Assembly (NCBI GenBank): GCA_004794785.1
Contig: SJOL01009658.1
Location: 36,625-100,624, forward strand
DNA: 64,000 bases
Source: Opisthorchis felineus
Taxonomy: Eukaryota > Platyhelminthes > Trematoda > Opisthorchiida > Opisthorchiidae
Direction of reading: 5' to 3'
Shown here in pieces: positions 33,040-44,300 of the stretch. Numbering within the stretch: the stretch's first letter is position 1; every line of letters begins with the position of its first letter. Under the pieces are notes generated by a model. The model worked only from the letters and a program-made list of their open reading frames with translations, was not told the origin of the DNA and made no database searches. Position numbers and translations under genes: made by a program.

Positions 33040-33041
<2 letters not shown>

Positions 33042-34163
33042 ATAATAAATTTCTAGGTAATTTTCAGGTCGATCAACATATCCCAATTTTGAGTTATCCA
33101 CGATCCGCTCTCACTGGTGACCTTCCAACTTCTACAATACTGTACCCCTGCTCATCTCTCTTCACGGAGTCAGAACAGAACATTCAGAATAAAGACGCTA
33201 GCTGTTCACTGAAGGCTATTGTCGCCGTGCTTGACCAAGAAAATTACGAGAGGTGCGCGGAGGCAAGCATTTTATTTTATTTTGCGAATACAGACGTGAC
33301 TGAAAAAGTTTCTGGCCGGGAGGACTCTGTAGTCTACATGCTACTCGGAATTCCAATGTGTAACAAGCCACTTCATAAGTCTGCATGGTCTCCTAAGTCG
33401 TTTCAGAATAAAATTGGAATAGGTGTCCTTTAGGCACCGCCGAGCTTTTCTTATAATTTGTTCACGTCTGAAATGCTTCCTAGAGTTCGCATTGCTGTAG
33501 TTGGTGATTTCACCCTCCGGATTTTCAACTGAGTGGTTGAAATTTCAGGTGAACACCGACGGGACCATGGGCGTTTGTATGAGTATGCTGTTGGGATTAG
33601 CGTGTGTATATGCAGAATACGGAATACAAAGGCTTTCCTTATCCGGTTCCAGCAATCATATGCCCAGTAACCATGCCTCCTTGCAACCATGCAGTTATCA
33701 TTCAATTGTGTAAGCCATTTTTCTTCTCAGGTGCATACGGTTCGACTAAACACACGGTACACATGATTAATGTATCTATTCGGCAATTCTGTTCCCCAAA
33801 ACTATGTGTAAATCCTGGCCAGCAACATTGCTGGTTGACCACATGAAACACGAGAATAGGATAAACAAACGAATCTAACCCTCATCCTTCCGGTTTCTCG
33901 CTGATGGTCTTCAGTACTGTGAAACGGCTGCATACTGATTTTGAACCGTTCAGCATAAGTTGATTGAGTTTTAGGTGAACGACCTCGATATTCACTTTGT
34001 GAATTATCAAACATGAGCCTGGACAATTTCACGTTTTAGAGAGGCTTTCCGTGTTACCCTCAATCTACCAAGACTAACGGATCAGTCGACAGTGTTTAAT
34101 TTTTTGTGCGATTCATGGTTGTACGGCAGTGAAGCATCAGTGTTGAACACTGATGTCACGCTG
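33040..34163. other. No recognisable gene
   Basis: An open frame of 115 codons on the plus strand (33,089-33,433) contains no motif or similarity that I recognise. The rest is unassigned. Confidence 0.5.
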
Positions 34164-34187
34164 TTGATGATGATGATGATGATGATG
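34164..34187. repeat. (TGA)8 microsatellite
   Basis: Eight tandem TGA/GAT triplets, read directly. Confidence 0.95.
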
Positions 34188-34504
34188 TTTAATTTTTTCC
34201 CAAGGACTTTTACATGCTTTGCTTGGAACCCGATGTGGTGCTGTATACAAGCTGGCAGGAGCTTGCCAGTACAGGAATATGGTGATAGCTAGCGCACATT
34301 AGTGCACTAATTGTTGTCAGAACTACTGGACTGAACAGATTCTGTGACTTGAAGCAAACAGTTTTGTTATCGCTGGTGGTAAGTTCTAAGGCAAGCGTGA
34401 CCACTCTGGGGAGCTGTCAGATTAACTTCTCTTCAAACAGTAATCATGATCACGACTTCCACTGTTTTATTAATTTTCAGCCCAAATGCCGATTAAATTT
34501 CACG

Positions 34505-34580
34505 GTTGAAGTAAAACTACGAAAAAGCGATAAGCGGGCGTTTCACCCTTATTGAGAACCATCACCAGCGCGCAGGTCAC
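34505..34580 (-). mobile_element. SINE-like tail fragment (copy 3)
   Basis: ACGAAAAAGCG, then TTCACCCTTATTGAGAACCATC, matches the tail of SINE copy 1 (4,083-4,133) with two differences in the latter 22 bases, in the same orientation. The B-box part is absent. Confidence 0.5.
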
Positions 34581-36844
34581 GAGCCTCTGCAGATGTGTAT
34601 ATTACTTGTTAGTGAAAATGTTTGTTGGACCACACAACACCGTATTCACGGTCTACTTAAATGACTAAACACAGCAAAAAAATACCAAGGTGAGCATTTG
34701 CGCACATGCATTCGTACAATAACCAAGTTTTTCGGCTCTTTTTTAACTGCATTTGAGTGTGTCTAGACAGGCAATATCTGTCAACTTTGAAATTATATCC
34801 GATATTGCTGGCGAGCCGACCGTTTTCTAAGAAAATAAAACTTAATCTTCCACGGTTGGCAATGTGTTACGCCTGATAATTTAGTGTCTGTTTTGTTACA
34901 CTGTACTGCTGCACAGCCGAAATGCTTTGAAAACGAGGCAGTTGGGCAAAAGCGAAGTTAAACCAATCAATAGCGGTTGAAATTGTTGGTCGGTTTCTTG
35001 TTATTAATACATTGCTGTCTCAAACAAATGTTCCAACTTAACACAACTCCATCTGGTTGTCATCAACTCTTTTCACTCACATTTTCCTGTGGCGAGCAAA
35101 CTCCAAAATTTTCAACCACTGCTTGGGGTTTTGAATACTGTTATGCGATTATTCGCCTTGAAACATGAAACAAGTGCCTTAGTATTGTTTGAAAATATTT
35201 ACGTGTAAAACGCAATCACATTGACTGAAGAATTACTAAACTCACCAGCATCTTGAGAAGTAAAAACCTCATAGTTTAGGTCTACCGAAAGAATACCTTG
35301 AGGGAACCAGTATAAAGAAACGATAGGTCGAAAATATTTTACTCTTCTTAAAGACTGACAGTGATGTGAAAATTATCTCAACGCATGTAGTGCTGGAAGA
35401 TATGTCCACAAGTTGGAGTTGCATCGGAATGTTTCCGAGAAAGTTTGAAGTAAATGTTGTTTACAAATGTATCCTGGTATCCTGTTTATTTGATTGTACA
35501 CTCCAGCAAATTAAATGCATTCAGAAAATATGCGAGAAACCTGTTTGAACTATTTTCATCTAATGTGACTCTATCAAACTTCTTCCAAAGTTTTCATGCA
35601 CTTCGTTTACGATGCTGCTCTTTGATCTTGTGAATCGGTTAGTCAGAGTTAGGATATATGTGCTCTGTTTGCTGCTGAGCCTGCAAAAATTGACTGGAAT
35701 CTCTCGGTAGTCGTGAAACACATTCAAGTATTTATTTAATCAGTACGAGTTTGCACGACCTGTGCTATCACATACTGACGTTCCTGAGGCCATTGCCAGC
35801 TCAGTAGAACTAACAAAATTCACCAACAAGGCAGACTATGCAAAGTTGAAGCCCTCTTATAATAGGGTTTATCGATGATTGTCTTGCGCAACATTTAGCA
35901 ACCTGCAGGTCTACTAGAAATTTATTATACCAAGCTCGAATACATAATCTAATGCAGAAAACGAGGGAGTAAACCAACTGACCTTGTTCGATGTAGGCCT
36001 CAGAAGCTCAGACACTGGAAGAGTACAACGCGTGTTTTCTCGTACTGAAACTTAAAACGACCAGCGCATTCATTTTAATTTTTTCTACATTCCATAAATC
36101 AGAAGCTCTACTTGCCAAAGTGCTTCCGCGCTCAGGAAATCACATCGAAAACGAGTTCGATGAAGGACCAAGTTCCTTGTTAACGCCACCGATAGATGAT
36201 GGCCAGAAGATGGCAGTTAACATTTAGTTCAGTTCGCTAAAGGCGAGTAGACATGTCAGATACAAAAGTGTTCTTCTGGATTTACCAGCCATAAGGAAGC
36301 CACCGGATACTCATGATAAAACATTTCTGGCTCCAACGCTCCGGTCCACCTTACTGGTATGACAGTCTCAGGATACAACCATTAATTATACAACCGCCTT
36401 CAACTTTTTTCTCCTGTAAAACAAGCTGGTTGGATGGCACCGTAGGCTTCCCTTCGAACGTGCAAAACTACTAGGCTGTAGTTGCGTAGCCTTCTGAAAC
36501 TTGTCACATCATCCACAGACTATGTCTAATCACAAAGCGCAAGGAGAGTGCTCATTAGCCGTTAGGTATCCAATTTCCGCCGTCCAACTGTGTAACCTAC
36601 CACTTTGTGCTAAGAAACGACACACCCAGGCATTGTTATCAGCCTAGTGGTTTTGCCATCCAATAATTTAACCTGGATCTCATGGTTTCTGAACAAGAAT
36701 TTTGTTACCATTTTCCAATATTCTGTCGACGTTCCTAGGCCTTAGCAACAAACCTGTTTTAAGCACTCACTTTCTGTTTTTTTTTTCTTTCACAATAACC
36801 ACGTTGAGAAAATCAATAAGTGTAGACTGAAAAATACCACCAAA
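34581..36844. other. No recognisable gene
   Basis: About 2.3 kb of AT-rich unassigned sequence. Open frames up to 68 codons. Confidence 0.6.
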
Positions 36845-36945
36845 ACATTGAGGAAATTCACCCACTTGCAAATCACTTTGGTTTTAACAAGAGACTCAAC
36901 TAAATCTTAACTGAGTTCATGATATTCCTCAACCAATTGTGCAGC
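36845..36945 (-). repeat. Repeat R, copy F (old, minus strand)
   Basis: The complement reads GAGTCTCTTGTTAAAACCAAAG, TTGCAAGTGGGTGAATTTCCT and, further upstream, CTGCACAATTGGTTGAGG. This is collinear with R but with many substitutions, and the CAGGTAAGT segment is missing. It is an older copy than those at 27.3, 38.7 and 57.3 kb. Confidence 0.55.
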
Positions 36946-37796
36946 AAAAATCTGTCTATTGTTTGATTTAGAATGACACTCAAGATATCGCATTATGCTG
37001 CCTAGACTAAATTCACTATTTATTGGTCTGATTAAAAATCTCCAGTGGTGCACCAACAAGTTTGCACTTCTTGTGGTTCACCAGGGCAGCGCGTTCCTTT
37101 TGATTCACAGGAATGGAGCAACTGGCACTGGGCAATCGAGAAGTCCTCAGTTAACCCATCAGCAGGAAGCCATCAAACTATGTTATGCTCTTCACGTTGC
37201 TTCTTGGCAAACAGCAACTTTTGTTATATTGGTTAGACGTTTCATAAAATTACTTTGAGGAATTCCATTGTTGTAGGATTGCGCGGTCGCTAGAACAAAT
37301 GGTACAAATGTGTGTTGTGTAGTTTACTCGGGTCAACTTCTAAATGAACTGATTTGCGTGGGCTGTATGATTGAACTCGTATCTGAAGTGAACTTACGCC
37401 AGAACAAAGAAGGATCAAACAACAACTGCGGCATTGACAAAGGTTAGTCTTCAAGCTTATGTGCGTTCCACATCAGAGAGCGCAAAATTTACTTTGGTTA
37501 GTTTTTTTCAAACGTTTCACTGTCCCCTCATGCCGCTAGTGATTTTGCCTGCTTCACCGGGCACCTCTTTTTCAACTGACGCTGTTTTGATCCCCTGCTG
37601 TGATGCACCATTTCAGGTCTAAGCGGTAGCTCACGGAATAACAGTTGGCGAGAAATCAGTGGCTGTTCCATGTTAAAAAACACATAGATCCTGCAGGTTT
37701 TAGTTGCGTAAAATTTGGTCGATGAACCAAATATTGACGGAGGTGGAAGCAAAACGCAAATATTATCAGAACGTCAAGTTTAAGAGGCCTTTGTTG
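36946..37796. other. No recognisable gene
   Basis: Unassigned. A frame of 88 codons (36,995-37,258) shows no known motif. Confidence 0.55.
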
Positions 37797-37880
37797 TAAA
37801 CCTGAGGTTAGCGAGATCGGAAGACTGCACGTGCCCATGAGGCTTGAAATGCCAAATACTTGTGAATATACGCCTTTCAC
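37797..37880 (+). mobile_element. Hammerhead-type repeat, copy 3 (degenerate)
   Basis: CTGAGGTTAGCGAGATCGGA and then GACTGCACGTGC match the first half of the 105-bp repeat, including the GCACGTGC just before the ribozyme core in copy 1. The core then reads CCATGAGGC instead of CTGATGA-plus-stem, and the GAAAC part is not preserved. It ends with ACTTGTGAATAT, like the 3' end of copy 1. Confidence 0.5.
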
Positions 37881-38636
37881 GTGACCAGTATATATGATAA
37901 GCAATCACCAAATTTTTTTCATCAAATTCAACTGCATTTGTTCAGTGCTGTTCGCAGTGACCTATTGAGTGAAATGACTGGATAGTTTTTAAAGAGCAAA
38001 TATTCTTGCTCATTCTTGGGACATCTGAGGTAAGAAAAAATACATCTGTGTCCTCGGATCTCACATTAGGAGCTCGTAGGAATTGTATTAATAGTAAACA
38101 TTTAGTCACGACATCCTTTTGGTGTATAGCAAATCGTAAGAGGTATGAGGACAAGATAGTGTCATATTGCCCCAGCCCAAACAGAAGCATCAAAGTCGCC
38201 CGGGTTGGGTTCAAATCACTAGATCAGTAGTTTTGCTCCTCAGCCATTAAACAACCTGGAAATACACACAAGTCAACTAGTAAATGAAATAACCTTGAAA
38301 AAGTGTGTCACTGCAAGAGGGACTGGGTGTGGACCAGACAATGTATTCCGTACTTATCACTTTCAAGTTTCCATATTTATTGAAACGGTTAGCATAGGAA
38401 TAGCTTGGAAAACGACCTGTCGCTAGACTTTGAGTCATTTGACACGCTGCCCATTTTCTATGAACAATGGAACAGCGAAAAAACCTCCTTCGCACAACGC
38501 CAAAATGCTCACTTGAGAAAAATGCCTGGTAGCTCGGACTACTTCAGGATAGACGAAGTGAGATATGTGGACAGTTCTTGCCAAAACATCTGAGCACGTC
38601 TCAAAATGGTATATGCATTCAAAATAGACATTAAGT
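37881..38636. other. No recognisable gene
   Basis: Unassigned stretch of about 750 bases with overlapping short open frames on both strands and no motif. Confidence 0.55.
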
Positions 38637-38812
38637 AGTGTATTACTTCTATTCATGCATCACGATATCTCAAATATCGTACGAACTGAAACATGAGGCG
38701 CCCTGGTGCATCGCATTCAGTTGCTTAAAAACATCATAAACGAGAGATTCAGCTGTGTTCCAGGTAAGTCTCCCGCAAAACCAAATTGGTTTGCATATGA
38801 GTGTATTTCGCC
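38637..38812 (+). repeat. Repeat R, copy B
   Basis: Starts AGTGTATTACTTC, then CGATATCTCAAATATCGTAC, GAACTGAAACATGAGG, ACGAGAGATTCAGCTG and ends GAGTGTATTTCGCC. It is nearly identical along its length to copy A (57,266-57,446). It contains a perfect 5' splice-site consensus CAG/GTAAGT at 38,761-38,769. The start can fold (CGATAT with ATATCG). Confidence 0.9.
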
Positions 38813-41331
38813 AGACATCAAGTTCTTTTTCAAAGCTAGTTACGAGATTCAGCTCTTGTGGACTACAAGTTTAGACTGGAAATTCCACACGCTTCTCGGA
38901 TTTCATTTGAGTTCTGAAATAGTTTTTATATGTGAACGGTAAAATCACAGTGCCAGATCCAATACACTGCATCTCACTAGTGTGGCATTCCGAACCAGTT
39001 ACTGTTCCACAGATGATCCAGACGTTTTATTTTAGACGGAATGACAGTGCAACAACAAACGATGATACCATAGGTATTTTCGGGACTTTGAAAATGATTA
39101 TTTCGTACTTTTGCCAGTCACATCTGAGACACCGGTTGGAGCACTCACATTTTTAGCTTTGTCAACCGTGTTTGTCAGCACGATCTAACAATAGATTGCC
39201 ACTACTTGAGTCGGCCTTATTACCTGTACCTATGCATACCTTACTAATAGGATGGTACCCTTTAGGCATGCCTCTAGGTCCTAAGTCAAGTCACGAATAG
39301 CCTAGTACAATATGAGAGGTGAATTGATGATCATTGTCATGGAATTTATTCTAGTGCCTTTAATGCTATTTTCCAAACGTCATCCTCCCCATGGGCCGCA
39401 ATACATCAGAAGGAGAAGCTGTTGCATATGCACCATGCACTTATTGAGGAAAAAGACCTCAATAAAAGGTGAATGAAAAGGGCAGGGTTGGCGACTTACT
39501 GCAGAAGACCCTATGTCCTGAGAGGATATAGCCAATAGCCAGGTGCCTGTAACTTCCAAAACCACCGAAATAAGGACACCTGAACATCACATCGAAGCAC
39601 GATGCCATAAATGGAACCGATCCAACGTTATTTACGAAGATCATCAAACACAAGCAAACAACTACAGGTACACATCAGCTCATCGGTACGACTAAGAAAT
39701 GACAGCAACTCGCCAGTAGGTTCAATTGCGTGCAACGTCCTGTGGGGTTTGCAACAAGGCGGAAGAATGCTCAAACGGTCCCCACTCAAGACGGAGCGAA
39801 GATTTCACAGGGCTCAACTTCAGAGTAGCCGGTTTTACTTCGTACTGCCACGTCAAGACTCATCCTCCGCAAACTTTTCACCAACAAGCGTTTGGATTGG
39901 AAAGCAGGTTTTTGGATAGACGGTGGTCGACCGTACTTGGCACATGCCTAAGTCATCTTGACCTTATAGGTCTAAGTCGCTAACTCCGAATCTGACTCAT
40001 TATCCAGTACTCGCTTGTGGAACATTTCGTAAAGTGCATCCCGCTGTTATACTACAGAAACGCCGGTGATGAAACACCTGGAGAAATTTGAGGAATTTGA
40101 GAAATTTGTTTTGCCGACATAATGTAAAACTATTCTCGTGGTCATCTTGTAAACACGACCGTGCAAACTCAGTGATATTCCGTTCTGACGCCAAAGGTGA
40201 CTAAATTTGGCAACTAGTATTCGTGCCTTGGCAATGCTTGCACTGCCACAGTGCAGCCACGGTTTATGCGGTTGACAAGACAAGCAAACTACTCAAGAAA
40301 CACAAACACATTTTTAACCCCTCGAAATCCACAAGATATCGTTCCCAATGGATTGCTTAGAATGGTAATGTGTTCATTCGCACATGTCCTCATTTTGAAG
40401 ATTTAGAAGTACCAGACTGCGGTGATCCAACTCAAACGAGCCGATAGATAACATTGGGTGAAGTTTTCCTTAATGGATTTTAGTGTCCACCTCCCATAAC
40501 TCACAATCGTATGTGATCGACAACTCAGTGATGCTTTCCTACCCGTCCAACAATTACCGACTTCATAGACGACAAGATTTTGAAAGAACACCTAAACTCT
40601 TTTCCGTTTTTAAGTTGACTGGTTAATTGTAAACAGCAGTAAAGGGAAGCAGAAAACAAACTTTAAGGAATACTCACGAATTGCAATCGCAAAACGAGCT
40701 GCCAAGTTTCACGCAAAGCTGAAGACTCCGTGGAACCTGCTGGCATTTCTAGTTTTAGACAATTTACCTGACTGATTCTAGCAAGATTCCGATATAAAAA
40801 CGTTGTCTAAAAGTACGGCGGCTATCCTAATCCCTGCTTTGTGCTCCCTATTTCCCAGTGCCTGAACAACCCTCTGTCTGACATATCAGTGAATATAGTG
40901 ACCTTTAACAAACAGCCACGTTCATATTTTGACTACAAAACAATCTGGTCTGTGTTCAGACATTCCGTGTCAGTTTTCGTCGCATGAATGGTGATCCACG
41001 AGTTAATTTGTTTCGTTCAACAACTGTCAATCAAACGGTTCCATATCCTCTCCGGGCAGAAAATGGTCAAGTCGTCAGAAACTATTTGGTTAATTTGAGT
41101 TACCCGTTTATCCGACACTTTGCTCCTATGTGATTTCTTTTTGAGCCGAACTAAGAAAATTGTAATTTTGTAAATGTCCTCTGGAATTTAATTTTCAAGA
41201 CGTATGTTTAAAGCGAAACTGATCAAGGAAAGCCTTATGCACTCAGCAGGTGTTTTTTCTGTGGAATGCTTTTAGTCTCCTAAAGAGTGGTTTTGCAACT
41301 TTTCTACAAATTATTAAGAAAAATGTTGATT
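38813..41331. other. No recognisable gene
   Basis: Unassigned. Open frames up to about 103 codons (39,611-39,919) without known motifs. Confidence 0.55.
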
Positions 41332-41349
41332 TGTGTGTGTGTGTGTGTG
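41332..41349. repeat. (TG)9 microsatellite
   Basis: Eighteen bases of TG followed by CGTAAGTCTA, similar to the flank of the TG tract at 1,292. Confidence 0.9.
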
Positions 41350-44300
41350 CGTAAGTCTAGAAGTTCGACTTGCTATCATGACTCTAGTAGAGGAGGAAAA
41401 GCGCACGTGTTGATGCATACTGCTTTGAGCGTTTGTGTTCCCGTCTTTCAGAGGCAGTTGAATATCTATGAGAAAGTAATGTAGCCAAAAAGAACCGATA
41501 TCGATAGCCTTGGTACTAGCATGGATATGCAATCTCGTCTGATCGGTCAGCACATGACGTATTCGTTTAACGGCTAGATGGCCAGTGAACGGTGTTTGAA
41601 CCACTGGACTGTTGCACATGGCTGGTTAAACGTATCATTTTGCTTGGAGCCGGATACTATTGTACGTGAGTGGCGGAAGCAAAACAGATAGCTGTTACTG
41701 ACAGTCGATCGGCCTAACCCCGGTGGCATAACATTGGATTCACACATCAAAGTACTGGTGCTGGCTGTTAGTGTCATTAGGTTTCATCGTAACATCACCT
41801 CCTTCAACATATAACCGTATGCATTACTGGAAGTCACCCATTAACATGGCGCCAAGCTGGTAGTGTTGTTTTTCTCTGTTACCGATGTTGTCCGCCCTAG
41901 GGTAACAAATGTCATTCAGGTAGTGAGTATAAAATAGAAAGGGCTAGCTTCAATCTATTTGTTCAATGTATTCTTCTGCGTGCCTCGAAACGCCGCATTA
42001 TCGTGGCTTCAGTGAGCCGACGAGGTCGTTTCTGATCAGCTCTGTCCTTTTGGGGATGTGAGGTACACTGAGGCATACTCCCAAATTCTCAACGTGAGTG
42101 TATACCAGTTTTTCAGTTGATTATTGTCTAGTATCAGTTCTGTATACGATATCAACTGAACAATAAAGTGGTTTGAAGACAAACTGAACACCATGCGAGT
42201 ATCGGAATCTCCTGCATAATTGAGCTCAGACTACGTCCTGCAGCAGACTCCAGATAAGTCACTTCTGAACGCGAATTCCATCCATTCGTTCAAATATGAC
42301 CTGTATTGGAGTGAATCATATTCCAGTAGCATTCGCTCTTTCAAGAAATTCAATGTTTCAAATCTTATCTGTCCGCTTGGTGTAAAGTGAAGTTGACGGC
42401 CTATCTAATCTTGCCATGAGTACAGCAGCCTGATACGCAGTAATGTGGACACCTAGGTGCAAGTGGTGTTTGTGCTGAACTAGTTTCTTAAGATGGCCTA
42501 ATAGCGTGCCGGACTTCACAGTTGGGCAGCTAAGCTCACTTTCAAGTGTTAGGACTGTGCACAGTGCTCTTAATAGTTCAGACGGGGCGGCCTAATCTAC
42601 CGAGTTGTCGAGTAATATTTCTTATACTAGCAACGTTTTGAAAGAGGATCACCAAATGAATCGTTTAATTTATTCAAGGTGAAAATTTCTCTCCCTCTGA
42701 AGAATTATACGCACAACTTCTAAGGTGTTTTCTTACACGTGGGCATTATGTAGATATCTGAATAATTTCCGTACACCTTACTCTATACCTTATGTGTATT
42801 GCGACCTCACTTATGAAAAATAAGTGGAAATCAAGAGGAAGTATGTCCCTGCGTGCAGTGCTTTATCGGGAGGATATTCACAAATGGATAAACACCTTCA
42901 TGTTGATACATCCATGTGAAGCATTGACACGTTCAGTAGCAAACGTTACACTGAAGGACACTGTGAGGAGAATTTGCCAGGTGGCATTGTCCAGTCGGTG
43001 TGGGAAGTTGCAGGTACACAGTGCATGTACCAGCATCATGGCTGTACTTTCTTTTCCATGTCGCTCCCACCAGTTACCTTGAGACAGTATTGATCGATCG
43101 ATCCAGGCCTGTACTGGGCGCTCAGAAAGACCTGCGTGTCACTCTGAAACTGCCTAAGTTTCATTGATCTGTCGAGTTACAGCATTGTTCCATAGAAACT
43201 GTGCAACTAGCCTTGAATTTTTCTCATTTTATTACGTTTTTTACGTATTGTAGCAGACTAGATTGTACAAAACATTGTTGTTCTCGCTACCTTGATTAAA
43301 CTTGAAGTTGGTCTTATCAAGCCTAAACAGACATTGCGAATCACATGAAATCTGGCAATCGATTGAGTGAATCCGTAGGAATGCCACCAAAAACCCACCA
43401 GTGTGCGAAACTTCATTACGGCCAAACCAAGCTTAGGTGTTTTTACGAGCGCAAGCCTTCCGATGAGTTATTTGCCGTGGTAAATTGGTTCTAAACAGTA
43501 AGTTTCAATTTTCACGATATTGGTGTCTTGTTGTCGCTTGCGACCACCTGAATTTGTTAAGCTGAAATGTCGTTCATACACGATCATTGCTGTTCTGTGT
43601 TGCAACCAGATTGTGGTTGACTTAAAAGGGAGAACAGTGCAATGAAACGTTTGACAGCCTCGTGCATCAAGATTACCAGATAATGAATAATAAATAGTTC
43701 TTCCAGCGTGAACCGCAGATGGCGCGAAAATGGGCGAATGCTCCTCCGGTTTCTGGACAGCTTAAAGTGTGTTGGCGTTCAGTAACTGATATATATTGGG
43801 CAAAAAACAGATTTCGAGTTCCAGGTTTCGAGTTCGTTACTCAGTTGCACAAAATTGCGCACAGTATGTGGGGCAGATAATTTGGCCAGCGACCCAGAGA
43901 GGACAGCGGCCATGCTGGTGGGAATATCAGGACCCTTCAGCCGTTTATTAGTTCCTCTAACGCGACTAAGTGTAGAAGCTATAATGAGATCCGGTTTCAC
44001 ATAAGCACTTCGCCCTAATAGTCGATTAATTCCCTCCTTAACATTGCAAAATGTCACTGGTCCCAGTGACAAAATTGCTGTCGCCTAACAACCGGACTGT
44101 CAATCTAGTGGTTATCAGTCGTTGTGTACTAGTCCTGTGTCGGATGAGGTTCGCAAAGGACGCCGGGTCTAGCTCACTGATGCCCGAAGATGATGCTCAG
44201 GTGTATTTAATTCAGTGGCTTTTGGAAGATCTGGGTACCTTGCTTTTAGCCGTTTTCCTTGAAGACACAGGAATTTTTTTACTATGGGTTCACACCCTTT

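Noticed and set aside
33089..33433. Open frame of 115 codons, plus strand
   Set aside because: Looks slightly protein-like but no motif or splice context supports it.
38195..38230. GGGTTGGGTTCAAATC, B-box-like
   Set aside because: No A box at the right distance and no cloverleaf.
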